Program-made: the position numbers and the translations under genes | Notes under the pieces: model-generated | What the model was told of the DNA's origin: nothing | What the model saw: the letters and a program-made list of their open reading frames with translations, nothing else | The model's database searches: none | Part shown: piece by piece, positions 1 to 11,140 of the stretch | Layout of the letters: each line of letters starts with the position of its first letter | How positions within the stretch are numbered: position 1 is the stretch's first letter | Assembly (NCBI GenBank): GCA_947685225.1 | Contig: CANTUV010000002.1 | Span: 682,001-746,000 of the forward strand | Source: Garcia nutans | Taxonomy: Eukaryota > Streptophyta > Magnoliopsida > Malpighiales > Euphorbiaceae | DNA length: 64,000 bases | Direction of reading: 5' to 3'

Positions 1-597
1 ATGAGAGGGGTGTTGCCTAGTCTTCGTGAAAGGATGTCTCATACACTCATCAATGATTTCAAAGATCTCCTCCAAGCTGGTTTGCAAATTGAAGAATGGG
101 AAAGAGAGAAGAACCGTTTTTCAACAAGAAGGAACGAAAAAGAAAATTATCAGTCTGGTAACCAAAGCATGCAAAAGGCAGTTGGTGTTAATGCTACTAG
201 CCAAGGAACAAGAAGACATTTTTTAGAATTGGGAAAATCACTATCTTGGGTTCTCAATAAGCTTCAAAGAAAAGGATTGTTACAACCCTTAAATCCTCAT
301 CCTTTGCCTAACCCTCTCCCACCTAATTTCGACACTAAGGCATTTTGTCAATTTCATCAAATGTAAGGACATGATACGGATAGATGTGTGAGGTTGAGGC
401 ATGAGATCCAAAATTTGATTAATAGTGGGAAGCTGCCTGAGCCTGACAAGACGAACAACAAATACAATCCTCTGCCTAAGTTCAACAGAGTGCCACCACC
501 AGCAACTTTCATGGTAGGAGGAGGATTGGATGAAGATTTTGTCTTATCATCCTTTCAAGTTGTAAATATTGAAGATGTGAAAGGAAAAGAAGGTTAA
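1..597 (+). pseudogene. Tat/Ogre-type gag C-terminal fragment, broken
   Basis: One frame runs from the window edge to a stop at 595-597, interrupted by TAA at 364-366. The region before the stop is charged and proline-rich (LNPHPLPNPLPPNF). The region after it begins GHDTDRC, so the pair reads as the C-x2-H-x4-H-x4-C zinc-binding box of Tat-lineage gag, split by the stop. The same box and the following RIQDLVDSG-like stretch are present in the gag at 62030-62110, which supports the assignment. The N-terminal capsid part lies outside the window. No protease or reverse transcriptase follows, so this is a relic or part of a non-autonomous element. Confidence 0.8.
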
Positions 598-3093
598 CTC
601 AACAAACTTTCCTTAGCATGAATGTTGCTTTTCAATTTTACTTTCTTTAATATTTAATTGGAACAATAGTGTTTTTCAAATTTAAATTTGTTTGAATAAA
701 TTACTTTCATCAAAATTTTTGTTGGCCTTTGTTCATTTTGGTGCTTAACCAATGAGGAATCTAGCTTGATAACTCATGAATTAATGTATTTATGCATCAT
801 GACTTGAATGACTTTACTAGGTGAGGGAATTGCTCTATAGCATTGAGTTGTGTGTGCTTACTTAGAGAGGGCTCCTGTATAATTACCTTTATCTAGGTCC
901 TAGTCAGTCTGAGAACATGCTTAGACAAACTTTTGAGGCGAAATTGAACTCTACTTATTTAAGGGAGAAATGATCTAGGCATTATTTGGTTAGCCAACAA
1001 CTGGTATCCACCCAATTAAATATCAATCCTTAGTTGTCCCTTTGAGCCTTCATAAAATTTTAGCTTTCTTTTTATTGGCATATAACCCCAACAACCTACC
1101 CTGAGTTGTTGTGATACTTTTGACAAGTCTTATGATCACTAAGGTAAAGAGGCAAGAAGATCAAAGAAAGAAATGAATAGTCAACAACATAAGGGTAGTT
1201 GAAGTTCTCAAGACGATAAAGGTAGTTGAAGTTCTCCTGAATTAGACCAAATAACACAAATAAAGTTAGGACTGAAGCAGATTAATACCACTCCACTCAT
1301 CTATTATTGGAAATACAAGTGGGTACAAACAAGACAACTTTTTTATAGCTAGAACAAAAAAAACAACAATAAAAGAAAAGAAAAGAAAAGAAACAATAGG
1401 AAAAAAGGGAAAAGAAAAAGAAGAAAGATAAAACCTAAAAAGGTAGTTCAGAAAGCCAACTGAGTTCTCTTTTACCTAAAGCAACAAAAGGCTTCCATTT
1501 GGTTTATAAGGATAATTTGACTTGAATTGGTCCAATCCAACCAAAGATTTGATAAAAATTAGAGGAAAAGGAGAAAGGCCATCCAGTTTTTGGAAGTTCT
1601 GTACTTGACAGTCCTACAAGGAAGAAGGAAAAATGACAAAATGCTCAAAGGAAGAGAAGAGTAAGAAAAATAAAGAGAAAGAAAAGGGAAGAGCAAGAAA
1701 AAGAAAGAGAAAGAAAAAAGGAAAAGAAAAATGATGATGGGTACCAAACTTTCTGTAAAGCCAAAGATTGTCCCAATCAAGATCCATATTAATGCCAAAA
1801 AGATAGAAGAAATTTGGAGTCTAGCAAGATTGCTCCCAGCTGCCTAAAGTTCAAACAAGAAATTTATAGTGTGAGGATTTGCCTATAGTGTCACAACAGC
1901 TCCAACTTATAAATAACCCATGTCCCTTATAGACCCCATTTCAAGCCTATCAAAGACCTATTGATCTCTCTTGGTAGGTAGAGTCTATTAGTGGAGATAG
2001 TTTGAATAAGCATGAGATAGACAATATTCAAACTCAAATAAGACCTTTGGCCAAGTAATTTGTATGTGCCTATCTGAAGTGCAACAATTCTTTCTTAAAT
2101 AGAAATGATTCCCAAGTTTAGTATGGTAACTAGGGTTGTCATGTTATAGATATGTTAATTGGAAAAATTAAGTCCTGAGGTACATTGACATTGATTTGGC
2201 AAAGCCAGCAATTTGATTTCAAAATCAAAATTAAAAAAAAATAAATAATATTTTTGTCATACAAAGCCTTCAAGTTAAGGGAAGTATGTTGAAATATCGA
2301 ACCTCGAAGGACACATTGGGCAAAGGAAATGATTAATGACAAGGTTAGGAAGAAGCTATTGAATCATAATTTGAAATGGATGTATTTCTACTGCTTGGGG
2401 CCTTCATTATTCATGTTTTCAATATCTCAAAGTTAAAAGCCATAAATGTGAAGCATCCTGTCATTCCAAAATAAGACTTGAACAAGCATCTGAAAGAAAT
2501 TAGTGAGAACATTTCAGCTGATCACTCCGGTCTGTGAGTCAATGAAACCACTATATTGAATCAGGGGGGGCATAGAAGACCCTTTGCTTGAGGAAACTCT
2601 AGTCATTTCACGAAAAAAAAAAGGAAGAAATGCATGCTTGATTCAATGAGCTAGACAACACAAACATCAATCAGAGCCTGCATAGAAAAAATCGTGGGTT
2701 TGAGCCTACACAAGGGGCAAGGAGAAGATATGAAGGCTAGATAAAAAAAAGAGAGAGCTGCATTAAAAATAAAAATTATAATTATTATATAATATTTCCT
2801 CAATTGATACAATACTGATACATCACTAGGAATGGGGTGGTGCATCATGATCAAACAAAGCCTTAAAAAAGCCATTGCCTATTGAAGAAGGAGGCATATC
2901 ACCCATACCGAGTCAGCTAGAAGTAGGAGCACCTGAATCTCTATTACCCTGGAATTCAGATCTATAACAGTCCTCATCCGAAGTAGATGAAAGGATCTCG
3001 TGGTCATCAGCTTGGGGTCCTCTAGATGAAGAAGCACTAGGATCTCTTATTCCCTGAAACTGGAAGTCTCAAAAATCTTGCTCTGACTGGAGA
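598..3093. other. Noncoding remains, probably Tat-type internal DNA
   Basis: No coding domain could be recognised. The stretch follows directly on the gag relic and is AT-rich. It contains a long purine-only-biased tract (about 1363-1740, repeated AAAAG and GAAAGAG) and a G7 run near 2564. I infer it is the untranslated 3' part of the same element with pol deleted, but no boundary or LTR was found. Positions 2876-3093 read like degraded coding sequence that I cannot identify. Confidence 0.4.
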
Positions 3094-3960
3094 TGTAATA
3101 TCCCAATGTGTGCCCTAGAAGTTTGGATACAATTGTTGTTTGTTTGAATTATGTGTATATGTTATGTTGATAGGAAAAGAAATTGAAAAGAGAATGTTTA
3201 TGTATTGTTTAAAAAGGAAAGTAATGTGTAGAGAGAAAGTGTATATGTTGGGTATATTGTTATATATATAACATATAAATTAGTCAAAAGGGATGGTCAA
3301 TGGAAGAGGATATTTATGTGTGATATGTGAAATTACTTTAATGGGCATATAAGTGACAAAGGTTAAGTTAAATGGATGAGGGAATTTAAGTAATTGCTTA
3401 GTTAGAATTGCTTGGTGGAGATTTAAAGAAGAAGAGAAGTTGACTTATGTTGATTTTTCTTTTCTTCTCCTTTGTGTGCCATCTATTCAAGAGAGGAGAG
3501 AGCAAGAGAGGTGTTCTTGATGCTAGAATCAAATTGAAGGAAGAATCAAAGGTTTTGGTTGGAGATTTGTGAAATTTCTTCATTTAAGGTAAGTACTATC
3601 TTGTTTATCTTTGTTATTTTTGAAGTTATGTTTGAGGTGGGTTGTGATGTGTTGAGATTATGAATAGGTGTGTTTGAGATGAGTTTATAAGTGTTGAGAT
3701 TGATTATAAGTTAAAAAGGTTGGATTGATGTTGGTTTTGGTTTGAAGATGATAAGTTAAGAGTGATGTTTGGTTTTAGGGTTTTGAAATGGTAGATGATT
3801 AAATGGATTGTTAATGTATGGTTAATGTGAATATTGTGTTAAACATGCAAAAAAAGTGTTAATGACTTTGATTACATCCATTTGAATGAGTTTATGTTGT
3901 GTATATTGTGTTTTTATTCAATCAAAAGAGAGTTGGCCATAGTTAGGGTTTGAATACATG

Positions 3961-4146
3961 AGAGACACGGCCAAACCAAGGAAGAGACACGGCCAACCTA
4001 AAATATTTTTGAGAGACACGGCCAAGTCCATGGAAATGTGGCCGTGTTTGGTGATCTTTGGAGAGGACACGGCCGTGTCCCTTGCCCATGTTGGCTTCTG
4101 TTTCTTTTGGTTGAGAGACACGACCACAAGCTTGGCCGTGTCCCTT
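3961..4146 (+). promoter_or_regulatory. ACACGGCC motif cluster in LTR
   Basis: GAGACACGGCC or a close variant occurs at about 3961, 3984, 4012 and 4113. The inverse form GGCCGTGT occurs at about 4038 and 4133. A perfect 16-bp palindrome GGACACGGCCGTGTCC lies at 4065-4080. The surrounding LTR is strongly AT-rich. Possible function as enhancer or structured RNA is inferred only. Confidence 0.5.
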
Positions 4147-4590
4147 GAGTGTGTTGGTTACTGTGTTGGGTTTTTGCTCTTCTTACATGATTGAGATTGA
4201 ACCTACATTTGATGATGCATATGATACTAAATGAACAAGGTTATGTATTATAAACATTGTGAATCTTGTGAATGGTAATGTGTTATATGGATAATGTACT
4301 TTGTAATGTTATATCCATGATGCTATATGTAAAATGTGAAGGATATGATGAGGTAATTGATTATGTATAGCTTGATGGGAGTGGTTCTTGAAGGTGAAAG
4401 CTATAATGATCATCCAAAAAGGTATGTGCAATGCAATTTATTATGATAAATGTTTTAATAATGATTGAAATGAAATAGAGGGACATGTTATTTAGATGAC
4501 GATGAATTTAAGATACATGTGCAATGAAATTGATTATGTATGCTTGAATGATGAAGTGTATAATATGAATTGAGATAAAATGTGATGTGA

Positions 4591-4725
4591 AGCCATTGTG
4601 TTTGGCTATGATGATATATGTATTATGTGAAGCCATTGTGATTGGCTATAATAACTCAAATGTGATGTGAAGCCATTGTGATTGGCTATGATGATTAAAT
4701 TGAAAGACATAAGGCATGTTTGCCT
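4591..4725 (+). repeat. Array of short stem-loops in family A LTR
   Basis: Three tandem units each hold AGCCA-7 nt-TGGCT (4591-4607, 4631-4647, 4671-4687). They are followed by AGGCA-4 nt-TGCCT (4712-4725). The units are embedded in a repeated AATGTGATGTGA-like sequence. The minus-strand relative has similar hairpins at 23786-23839. Confidence 0.6.
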
Positions 4726-4833
4726 AATTGATGATGAGATTTGAGAATGAAATTGATAAATGAATTGTGTAGCTAATGTGTTATTCCATTTTCAGAGTTT
4801 GTTGTTGGTGGCATGCCTAATAATAGTAACAAT

Positions 4834-4995
4834 CTCTTGAAGTTAGGTTGGCTAAGGCCTTGAAGCCTAATTGAGATGTTACAACCCTTGAAGCTAGGTT
4901 GGATTGGTTCTTGAAGCCAAGTTGGGTTGATACTTAGCATGCTTTGTTCCCCTTGAAGCTTGGTTGAACCTAAATCCTTGAAGCCTAGTTGGGAT
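4834..4995 (+). repeat. TTGAAGC(C/T) degenerate tandem repeats
   Basis: About six imperfect copies of a CTTGAAGCCTAGTTGGG-like unit lie in the LTR. The reverse complement copies are at about 23450-23670 in the solo LTR of the same family. The array is therefore an inherited part of the LTR and not a local expansion. Confidence 0.6.
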
Positions 4996-5325
4996 AATGT
5001 TAATGATAATGTGATAATAAAACCAAAGCATTAACTCTGAAAGTCGAATAGCATATTAGTGTCTTTTGGGCCCGAGTCTGTCTTTGTTGTCAATGTGATA
5101 TACAAGTGTTGAAAGGAATGAGTAATGAGATCTATGGTTGATTTCATTGGAAATGTGATTCATGATTGGTATGATATGTAATGTGTGTATTGAAATATTG
5201 ATTGTGAGTATTAGTGATGAATCATGATTGGTGAATCGTGAATAACTTAATGTTATGATGTATAATATGTAATGTATGTGTAATGATATATTGATTATGA
5301 ATACTAGTGATGGATTGTGGACAGT

Positions 5326-6322
5326 GATCATCCTTCTGTTTCTAAAACCTAAATCTAATTTTTAAAAATCCTAAATCATCCTTCTGTTTCTAAAACTTAA
5401 AAAACCCTAAATCATCCTTCTGTTTCTAAAACTTCAAAAACCCTAAAACTGTTCTTCTATTTCCAAAACTTCAAAAACCTTAAAAATGTCCTTCTATTTC
5501 CAAAAACTTTAAAACCCTAAATTTTTTTCCCCGAACTATTTTCTTAATCATCTAAACTCTAACTTTTTTGTCCAAAATTTCTAAATGTCTTCTTAAATCT
5601 CTAAACCTTAATCTTCTTTACAGTATCTAAAAACTTTAATCGTAATTGTTTCTATAAAACTCTAAACTATTTTCTTAAATCCAAAGATCAAATATTTTTT
5701 CCAAAATATCAAAAAACCCTAATCCAATAAACCCTAGTTTTCAAAAAAAAACCCTAATTTTTAAAACATCAAAACTTTATGACAAGTTCATCAAAACCTA
5801 AAACCATAATCCAGAGAACCTAAAACCCAATCTTTTAAAATTATAAACTCTAATATCTTAAGGATCCAAAACCCTAATTTCATGATGTTTGCTTAAAACC
5901 CTAACTAAACCTACTTTTTTAAATCACAATAACATTATTTTCATAAAAACATCCAAAACCTTAAATCTTTTAAACATCCAGTAGCTATGCTATTACTTTA
6001 AAATATTTCTCAACAAATTAAACTAGTATATGAAAAACCCTAGTTATTGAACATAAGACCCTAGAAACCCTACTTAATGCATGAACCCCTAAAGTTAATA
6101 AATTTACTGTTTTATTTAAAATGGATGAATGTTTATTATATATTTTTATTGATGTTTGATATCTTTGATGAATGATTTATTTATTATGAATGGTTATTTA
6201 CTTTTATCGATTTATCTTGATTTCCAAATATTGTAAGAGGTATGTTTCCACTTTGTGGGTACCTCATTAATTAATTTCTATGTAATTTAAATTGATTTTA
6301 TATTTTGGACCAATGTAAAGGA
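5326..6322 (+). repeat. Ogre-type LTR fragment with CCCTAAA-like repeats
   Basis: The sequence aligns with about 57105-57953 of the large LTR at the right end of the window. Both have the same AAACCCTAAA-rich zone and the same run from GTAAGAGGTATGTTTCCAC to TTGGACCAATGTAAAGGA. The right end is cut exactly by element 1 at 6323. The rest of the Ogre LTR is not found after 14137, so a deletion removed it together with the end of element 1. Confidence 0.75.
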
Positions 6323-6446
6323 TGTTAGACAAATGATCTTAATTTTGATCCTTGACAACTCAAATGGATGATCTATTTAACTTGTGTTTGAAGAATCTTG
6401 TTGCAGGATTAGGTTGCTTCAAATAAGGTGAACAGAACATTTCTAG

Positions 6447-7101
6447 CGGTCGCACCTCACCTAAAGACGACCGCTCCATGCAATTACAGAATGAAACCTT
6501 GTCACAGTAGGTTTCGCGGCCAGAAGTTTGACCTGAGTCGCGACCGCTCCTATAGAATAGCGACCGCACGACCGCTACTCAAGGAACTTAAATCATTACA
6601 ATCACAGTAAGGTTCGCGGTGACAAGAACGGTGAATGACTCAACCTCGCTTACCACTTTAGCGACTGCCCAGTCAAAGTCGCGACCGCCCCACCATTCAA
6701 GAAGAAATTGCTTAAAGAGACAGTAGTGTTCGCGTCCTCAGGTGCGTCCAGAAGTTCGACGCGAGAATATGAGTTCGACCGCAAAATGCCACCAAGGGCG
6801 ACCGCGAGATTCAAATTAAGGCGAACATCTCTTTTGCCCTGTCAGAGAATGACACGTGACATGACCGTTGTAAACCCACTTAAATATTCAAAAAGGGCGA
6901 CCGCACCTTTGCTTGGCGCGACCGTCCTGACAAACACAGCATGGGAAAGAACTGGTCCGACAAACACATCATGGGCAAGATTCCAGCTGCAGAGCACTAA
7001 AATTCGACCGTTGAAGATTTTTCAAAAGCAACGACCGTCCCTGATTAAAAGGACGACCGCGTGAAGCATGAGCACGACCATCCTTGTGTGAAGGGCGACC
7101 G
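6447..7101 (+). promoter_or_regulatory. CGACCG motif array in U3
   Basis: I count about 14 copies of CGACCG (mostly as GCGACCGC), the first inverted at 6447-6452 and the last at 7096-7101. They lie within 650 bp directly upstream of the TATA box. The same array occurs in the 3' LTR copy (13554 onward). It looks like a repeated transcription-factor site, but that role is inferred. Confidence 0.55.
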
Positions 7102-7191
7102 CGAAGTGCTTCGAACAATTTAAATAAAGAAGGTCTAATCTGCCAAGACTTTATTCTCAACATCAATAACGGCTAGTAAGACCACATTGGC

Positions 7192-7199
7192 TATAAATA
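7192..7199 (+). promoter_or_regulatory. TATA box of element 1 LTR
   Basis: TATAAATA in the context GGCTATAAATAC. The equivalent box occurs at 16552 and 27955 in the element 2 LTRs. It marks the U3/R side of the promoter; transcription would start about 30 bp downstream. Confidence 0.7.
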
Positions 7200-7309
7200 C
7201 AATGTTTCTATGAGAAAATAAAAAAAGAGACAAATTGAGAAAGGATTTTCATAGCCAAGCAACAAATTTTCTTTTACTTAAACTTGCATTTGAATTGTAA
7301 TGAATGTTA

Positions 7310-7560
7310 GGTGTTAGCATTGAAAACACCATTGTATAAGTTTGAGTGTGAGCTTGGGAAACACTTGGGTTGTGAGAGTAAGCCTTGTAAAACTCTTGTT
7401 TGGGTTGTAAGTGTGAGCCTAAGAAAAACACTTGTGAAGTTAGGTGTGAACTTGTGAAAACACCAAAGTTGGAAGTGAGCTTGCAAAAACTTCAAAGATT
7501 AGTGGAACCTTAACAAGTTGTTAAGGAAGTGGATGTAGGATTGAAGTAAATCCGAACCAC
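7310..7560 (+). other. Hairpin-rich R/U5 leader
   Basis: Several GTGT...ACAC small stem-loops follow one another (for example AGTGTGAGCTTGGGAAACACT). They end with a perfect 8-bp stem, 3-nt loop hairpin at 7508-7526 (CCTTAACA-AGT-TGTTAAGG). A paired GGATT/AATCC inside GTGG/CCAC follows at 7529-7560. The CTTAACAAGTTGTTAAG hairpin is kept in both element 2 LTRs. Confidence 0.55.
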
Positions 7561-7706
7561 TATAAATCTTGTGTGTTCTCTCTTTCTTCAATTACTCAAC
7601 CAACTCTCTATTCTGCATTTCTTGTTTGTTGAGTTTTTTCAATTGTCATTACTTCTTGAGGAAACCAATTCACCCCCCCTCTTGGTTGCCATCTTGGGAC
7701 AATAAT

Positions 7707-7718
7707 TGGTATCAGAGC
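7707..7718 (+). other. Primer-binding site, tRNA-iMet
   Basis: TGGTATCAGAGC lies five bases after the LTR end. It is complementary to the 3' end of plant initiator tRNA-Met, the usual primer of copia elements. Confidence 0.88.
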
Positions 7719-7758
7719 CCTGAGATTTCTTAAACTTAATTGTGAAATCTGATCCACT

Positions 7759-9601
7759 ATGGCAACTTCTTCTTCATCAAGCTCTCATGGAAATCTTAAC
7801 TCTATTCTTAGACCCTACTTTGATGGAACAGATTACTCATACTGGAAACACAAAATGTATTTGTTTCTAGACAGTGAAGGGATTGAACTATGGGATTTCG
7901 TGGAAAGTGAGTGGAAATCTCCCACTCATGAAGTTGACGGTATTCAAGTTCCACTTCCCAAAGCTCAATGGTCAACTAGCAATATCAGAGATCGATTCAA
8001 GAACAATAGAGCTGCTTCCATCTTGATGAACTCCATTTCAAGAGAAGAAGGTGGAAGAGTTCAACATTTAACTTGTGCACATTGCATTTGGAAAACACTT
8101 GAAAACTATTATGAAGGTACAACTCAAGTGAGATTCACCAAAAAAACAAATGCATGTCCATGAGTATGAGCTATTCAAGATGAAACCAAATGAAAATGTC
8201 ACCGACATGACAAATCGCTTGCTTGCTATTGTCAATGAACTAAAGAAGTATGGCAAGGTATATGATCAAGGTGATGTAAACAGTAAAATCTTGAGAGCCC
8301 TAAGAGTTAGAAAGAACTTTGAATCCAAAGTATCATCCATAGAAGAAGCTCATGATCTCAGCACATTAAGAACCGACGAGCTAGTTGGAAAGTTACTCAC
8401 ATTTGAGCTACATAGTGAGAAAGAAGAAGATCAAGGTGAGAAAGAAAAGAGAAAACCAATTGCACTCAAAGCAATCAAAGAAGCTGAGAGCTCAAGCAAT
8501 GAAGGTACTGATGATGAAGATGAAATGGCAATGTTCTCAAAAAGAATCAATGAATGGAAAAGGAAGAAAAGATTACAAGCAAACAAAGGCACACCTCCAA
8601 AATTCTCCTTCAAAGATAAAGAAAAGAAAAATGAGGTAAAGTGCTATGAATGTGGAAAAACTGGTCATATCAAATCGGATTGCTTCAAATTAAAAAACAA
8701 AAAGAAATGGGATAAAGAAAAGAAAAAGTCTCTCAAAGCCACATGGGATGACTCTTCCTCAAGTGAAGAAGAAGAAGAAGGAGGAATTGCAAATCTTTGT
8801 CTCATGGCTATTGAAGATGACTCCAATGAGGTAAGTACTCAATCCTTTGATCAAGTAGCACATGATGATATAAATGATATAGATGATAGTGATTTGATTG
8901 AGCACATGAATTTTAAAATAGAAAAATATTTCTCTAAAATGATGCTTTATAAAGAGAAAAACTCTAAGTTAGAAAAGGATTTTATATGCTGAAAGAACTC
9001 TACCTTAGAATTGAAAACCTCAAATGAACACTTAATGAATACAATAGGAGAGTTAAATAAAAGCTCACATGACTTAGAAAAGGTGATTAAAGAGAATGAG
9101 ACATTGAAGCATGAACTAAAAGAACTAAAAGAATCAATTTCCAGATTTCATAAAGGAAAGGAAGCATTGAACATATTAATTAATAATCAAAGATCACCTT
9201 CCTTGAAATATGGATTAGGATTCAATGGTTCAACCAACATTGCACCTAGCAAACCAACATTTGTGAAAGCATCTACAACTGAAATTTTTGATGTTCATAT
9301 CAAAGATGCTTGCACCAAGTCTAAAAGAACTTCTTATGGTTCACTAGGAGATAAAGACAAAAATAACTATGCATTGTTGTTCACTAAACTTGCACAAAAG
9401 AAATCACATACTTGTAGTTGTATGTATAATGCAAAAAGAAAAATACAGAAGCATAAAATGCCATGGCAATGCACATATTGCATGAAATTTGGACACAAAA
9501 ACTTCTATTGTTATATAAGAAAGGCTCATCTCAAGTTAGAAGACTCTTTTTCTACTAACCATCAAGGACCCAACTTCATGTGGGTACCTAAAAGAAGATG
9601 A
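7759..9601 (+). pseudogene. Element 1 gag, frameshifted
   Basis: The start ATG at 7759 follows the primer site by about 40 bp. The N-terminal part (LRPYFDGTDYSYWKHKM) is the copia gag domain. One extra A in a run of seven at 8140-8146 shifts the frame; element 2 reads six bases there. Translation resumes at 8150. Further on come a CCHC knuckle (CYECGKTGHIKSDC, about 8641-8682), an acidic stretch, a coiled-coil-like segment interrupted by TGA at 8990-8992, and a second knuckle (CTYCMKFGHKNFYC, about 9471-9512). It ends WVPKRR then TGA at 9599-9601, overlapping the ATG of the next frame. Role is the nucleocapsid shell. Two knuckles are typical of SIRE. Confidence 0.85.
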
Positions 9602-11140
9602 TCACAATTGTCTTGCAGGTCTGCCTAAAATCTACTATCAATGAAAGCACATGGCTTGTGGATAGTGGATGCTCAAGGCATATGACTGGAAATGCAAAGC
9701 TCTTTACTAGTATTACCTACAAACATGGAGGTAATGTAACTTTTGGAAACAATGCTAAAGGTAAAATTCTTGGTGTTGGCTCCATTGGTTCTATTGGTAA
9801 GGATTTAATTGAAGATGTATGGCTTGTTGATGGTTTAAAACATAACTTGCTAAGTGTTAGTCAACTTTGTGATAAAGCATACTTTGTCAAGTTTGATTCC
9901 AAAGAATGCAAGATCACAAATTCAAATGATGTTATCATATTTAAGGGCACTAGAACAAACAACACTTATAATGTCAGCATACATTCAAATCATACATGTT
10001 TAATGTCCACTAATAATGATGCATGGTTATGGCATAGAAGACTAGGACATGCTGGTATGGATCAATTGAAATATATCTACAATGAAAACTTAGTTGATGG
10101 CTTACCTAAGATAAAATATGATAAAAACAGAATTTGTGAACCTTGTCAACATGGTAAGCAACATAAAAGCTCATTTAAAACAAAGAATGTTATAAGAACC
10201 TCTAGACCTTTAGAGCTCATTCATTTAGATTTGTTTGGACCAAATAGAGTTACAAGCTTAGGAGGCAAATCATATGCATTTGTTCTTGTTGATGACTACT
10301 CTAGATTCATATGGGTTAATTTCTTAGCTCAAAAGAATGAAGCTTTTAATTACTTCAAAACTTTTGCAAAAAGAGTTCAAAATGAAAAAGGATATGTGAT
10401 CACATCTATTAGAAGTGATCATGGCAAAGAATTTGAAAATGAAAACTTTGAAGACTTTTGCAATGAACTTGGCATTTCACATAATTTTTCTACTCCTAGA
10501 ACTCCACAGCAAAATGGTGTAGTCGAAAGGAAAAATAGAACTTTAATTGAAATGGCTAGGACAATGCTCAATGAATATGATTTACCATCTTATTTTTGGG
10601 CGGAAGCCGTTAATACAGCTTGTTACATTGCAAATCGTGTTTACAAAAGGCATTTAACTAATAAAACCTCTTATGAGCTATGGAATGGAAGAATACCCAG
10701 AATTGGATATTTTAGAGTATTCGGATGCAAATGCTTCATATTGAATACCAAGGATAATCTTGGAAAATTCTCATCCAAATCAGATGAAGGCATATTCTTA
10801 GGATATTCATCATATAGCAAAGCATATAGGGTATTTAACATGAAAACTCTAGTTATAGAAGAATCAATGCATGTTGTATTTGATGAATCATCTAAACTTG
10901 ATCAAAAGAAAGGTATTACTTTCAATGACCTTGCAGGTACTCTTGAACCTCTTGAATCTATTGATGCTCCAAAGATCAATCAACTTGAAGAAAAGACTCA
11001 AGATCTACCTAAGGATTGGTAATACAAGAAAGATCATCCAAAGGAACTCATCATTGGAGAAACATCAAAGGGAGTAACTACTAGATCTAAAATTAATCAT
11101 GTTGATCTTAATTTTGCTTTTGTTTCTCAAATTGAACCAA
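9598..11140 (+). pseudogene. Element 1 pol part 1: protease and integrase
   Basis: Residues about 20-32 hold the aspartic protease site WLVDSGCSRHMTG. Next is the GAG-pre-integrase zinc region (WHRRLGH, then CEPCQHGK). The integrase core follows with Asp in LIHLDLFGP, Asp in RSDHGKEF and Glu in GVVERKNRT, so the catalytic triad is complete. TAA at 11020-11022 interrupts, but the same frame carries on to about 11138. There a one-base A insertion (11139-11144) moves the sequence into the reverse transcriptase frame. The ATG at 9598 overlaps the gag stop, in a different frame from gag. Confidence 0.87.

Larger units (their letters stand above)
3094..5325 (+). repeat. Truncated gypsy LTR, family A (Tekay-like)
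   Basis: The stretch starts TGTAATATCCC, the usual start of Tekay/Del-type gypsy LTRs. It aligns along most of its length with the reverse complement of the solo LTR at 22758-25245: same first 30 bases, same CG-motif zone, same AGCCA hairpins and same TTGAAGC repeats. The end of the LTR is missing. Near 5318-5330 the sequence passes into an Ogre-type LTR slice, with CAGTGATCA shared by both sequences at the join. Orientation is plus. No internal coding DNA is attached. Confidence 0.75.
6323..7701 (+). repeat. Element 1 5' LTR
   Basis: The LTR is 1,379 bp, from TGTTAGAC to TTGGGACA. The start is set by identity with the 3' LTR start after the polypurine tract. The end is set by the primer site a few bases later and by alignment with the element 2 LTR. 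It has a CG-motif-rich U3, a TATA box at 7192 and a hairpin-rich R/U5. Confidence 0.88.

Noticed and set aside
3958..4194. 78-residue plus-strand open frame in LTR
   Set aside because: It is generated by the repeated ACACGGCC motif inside the LTR, with no domain and no conserved frame in the minus copy.
6708..7064. 118-residue open frame, repeated at 13815-14147
   Set aside because: It lies wholly within U3 of the element 1 LTR; its basic composition comes from the CGACCG array, and it is duplicated only because the LTR is.
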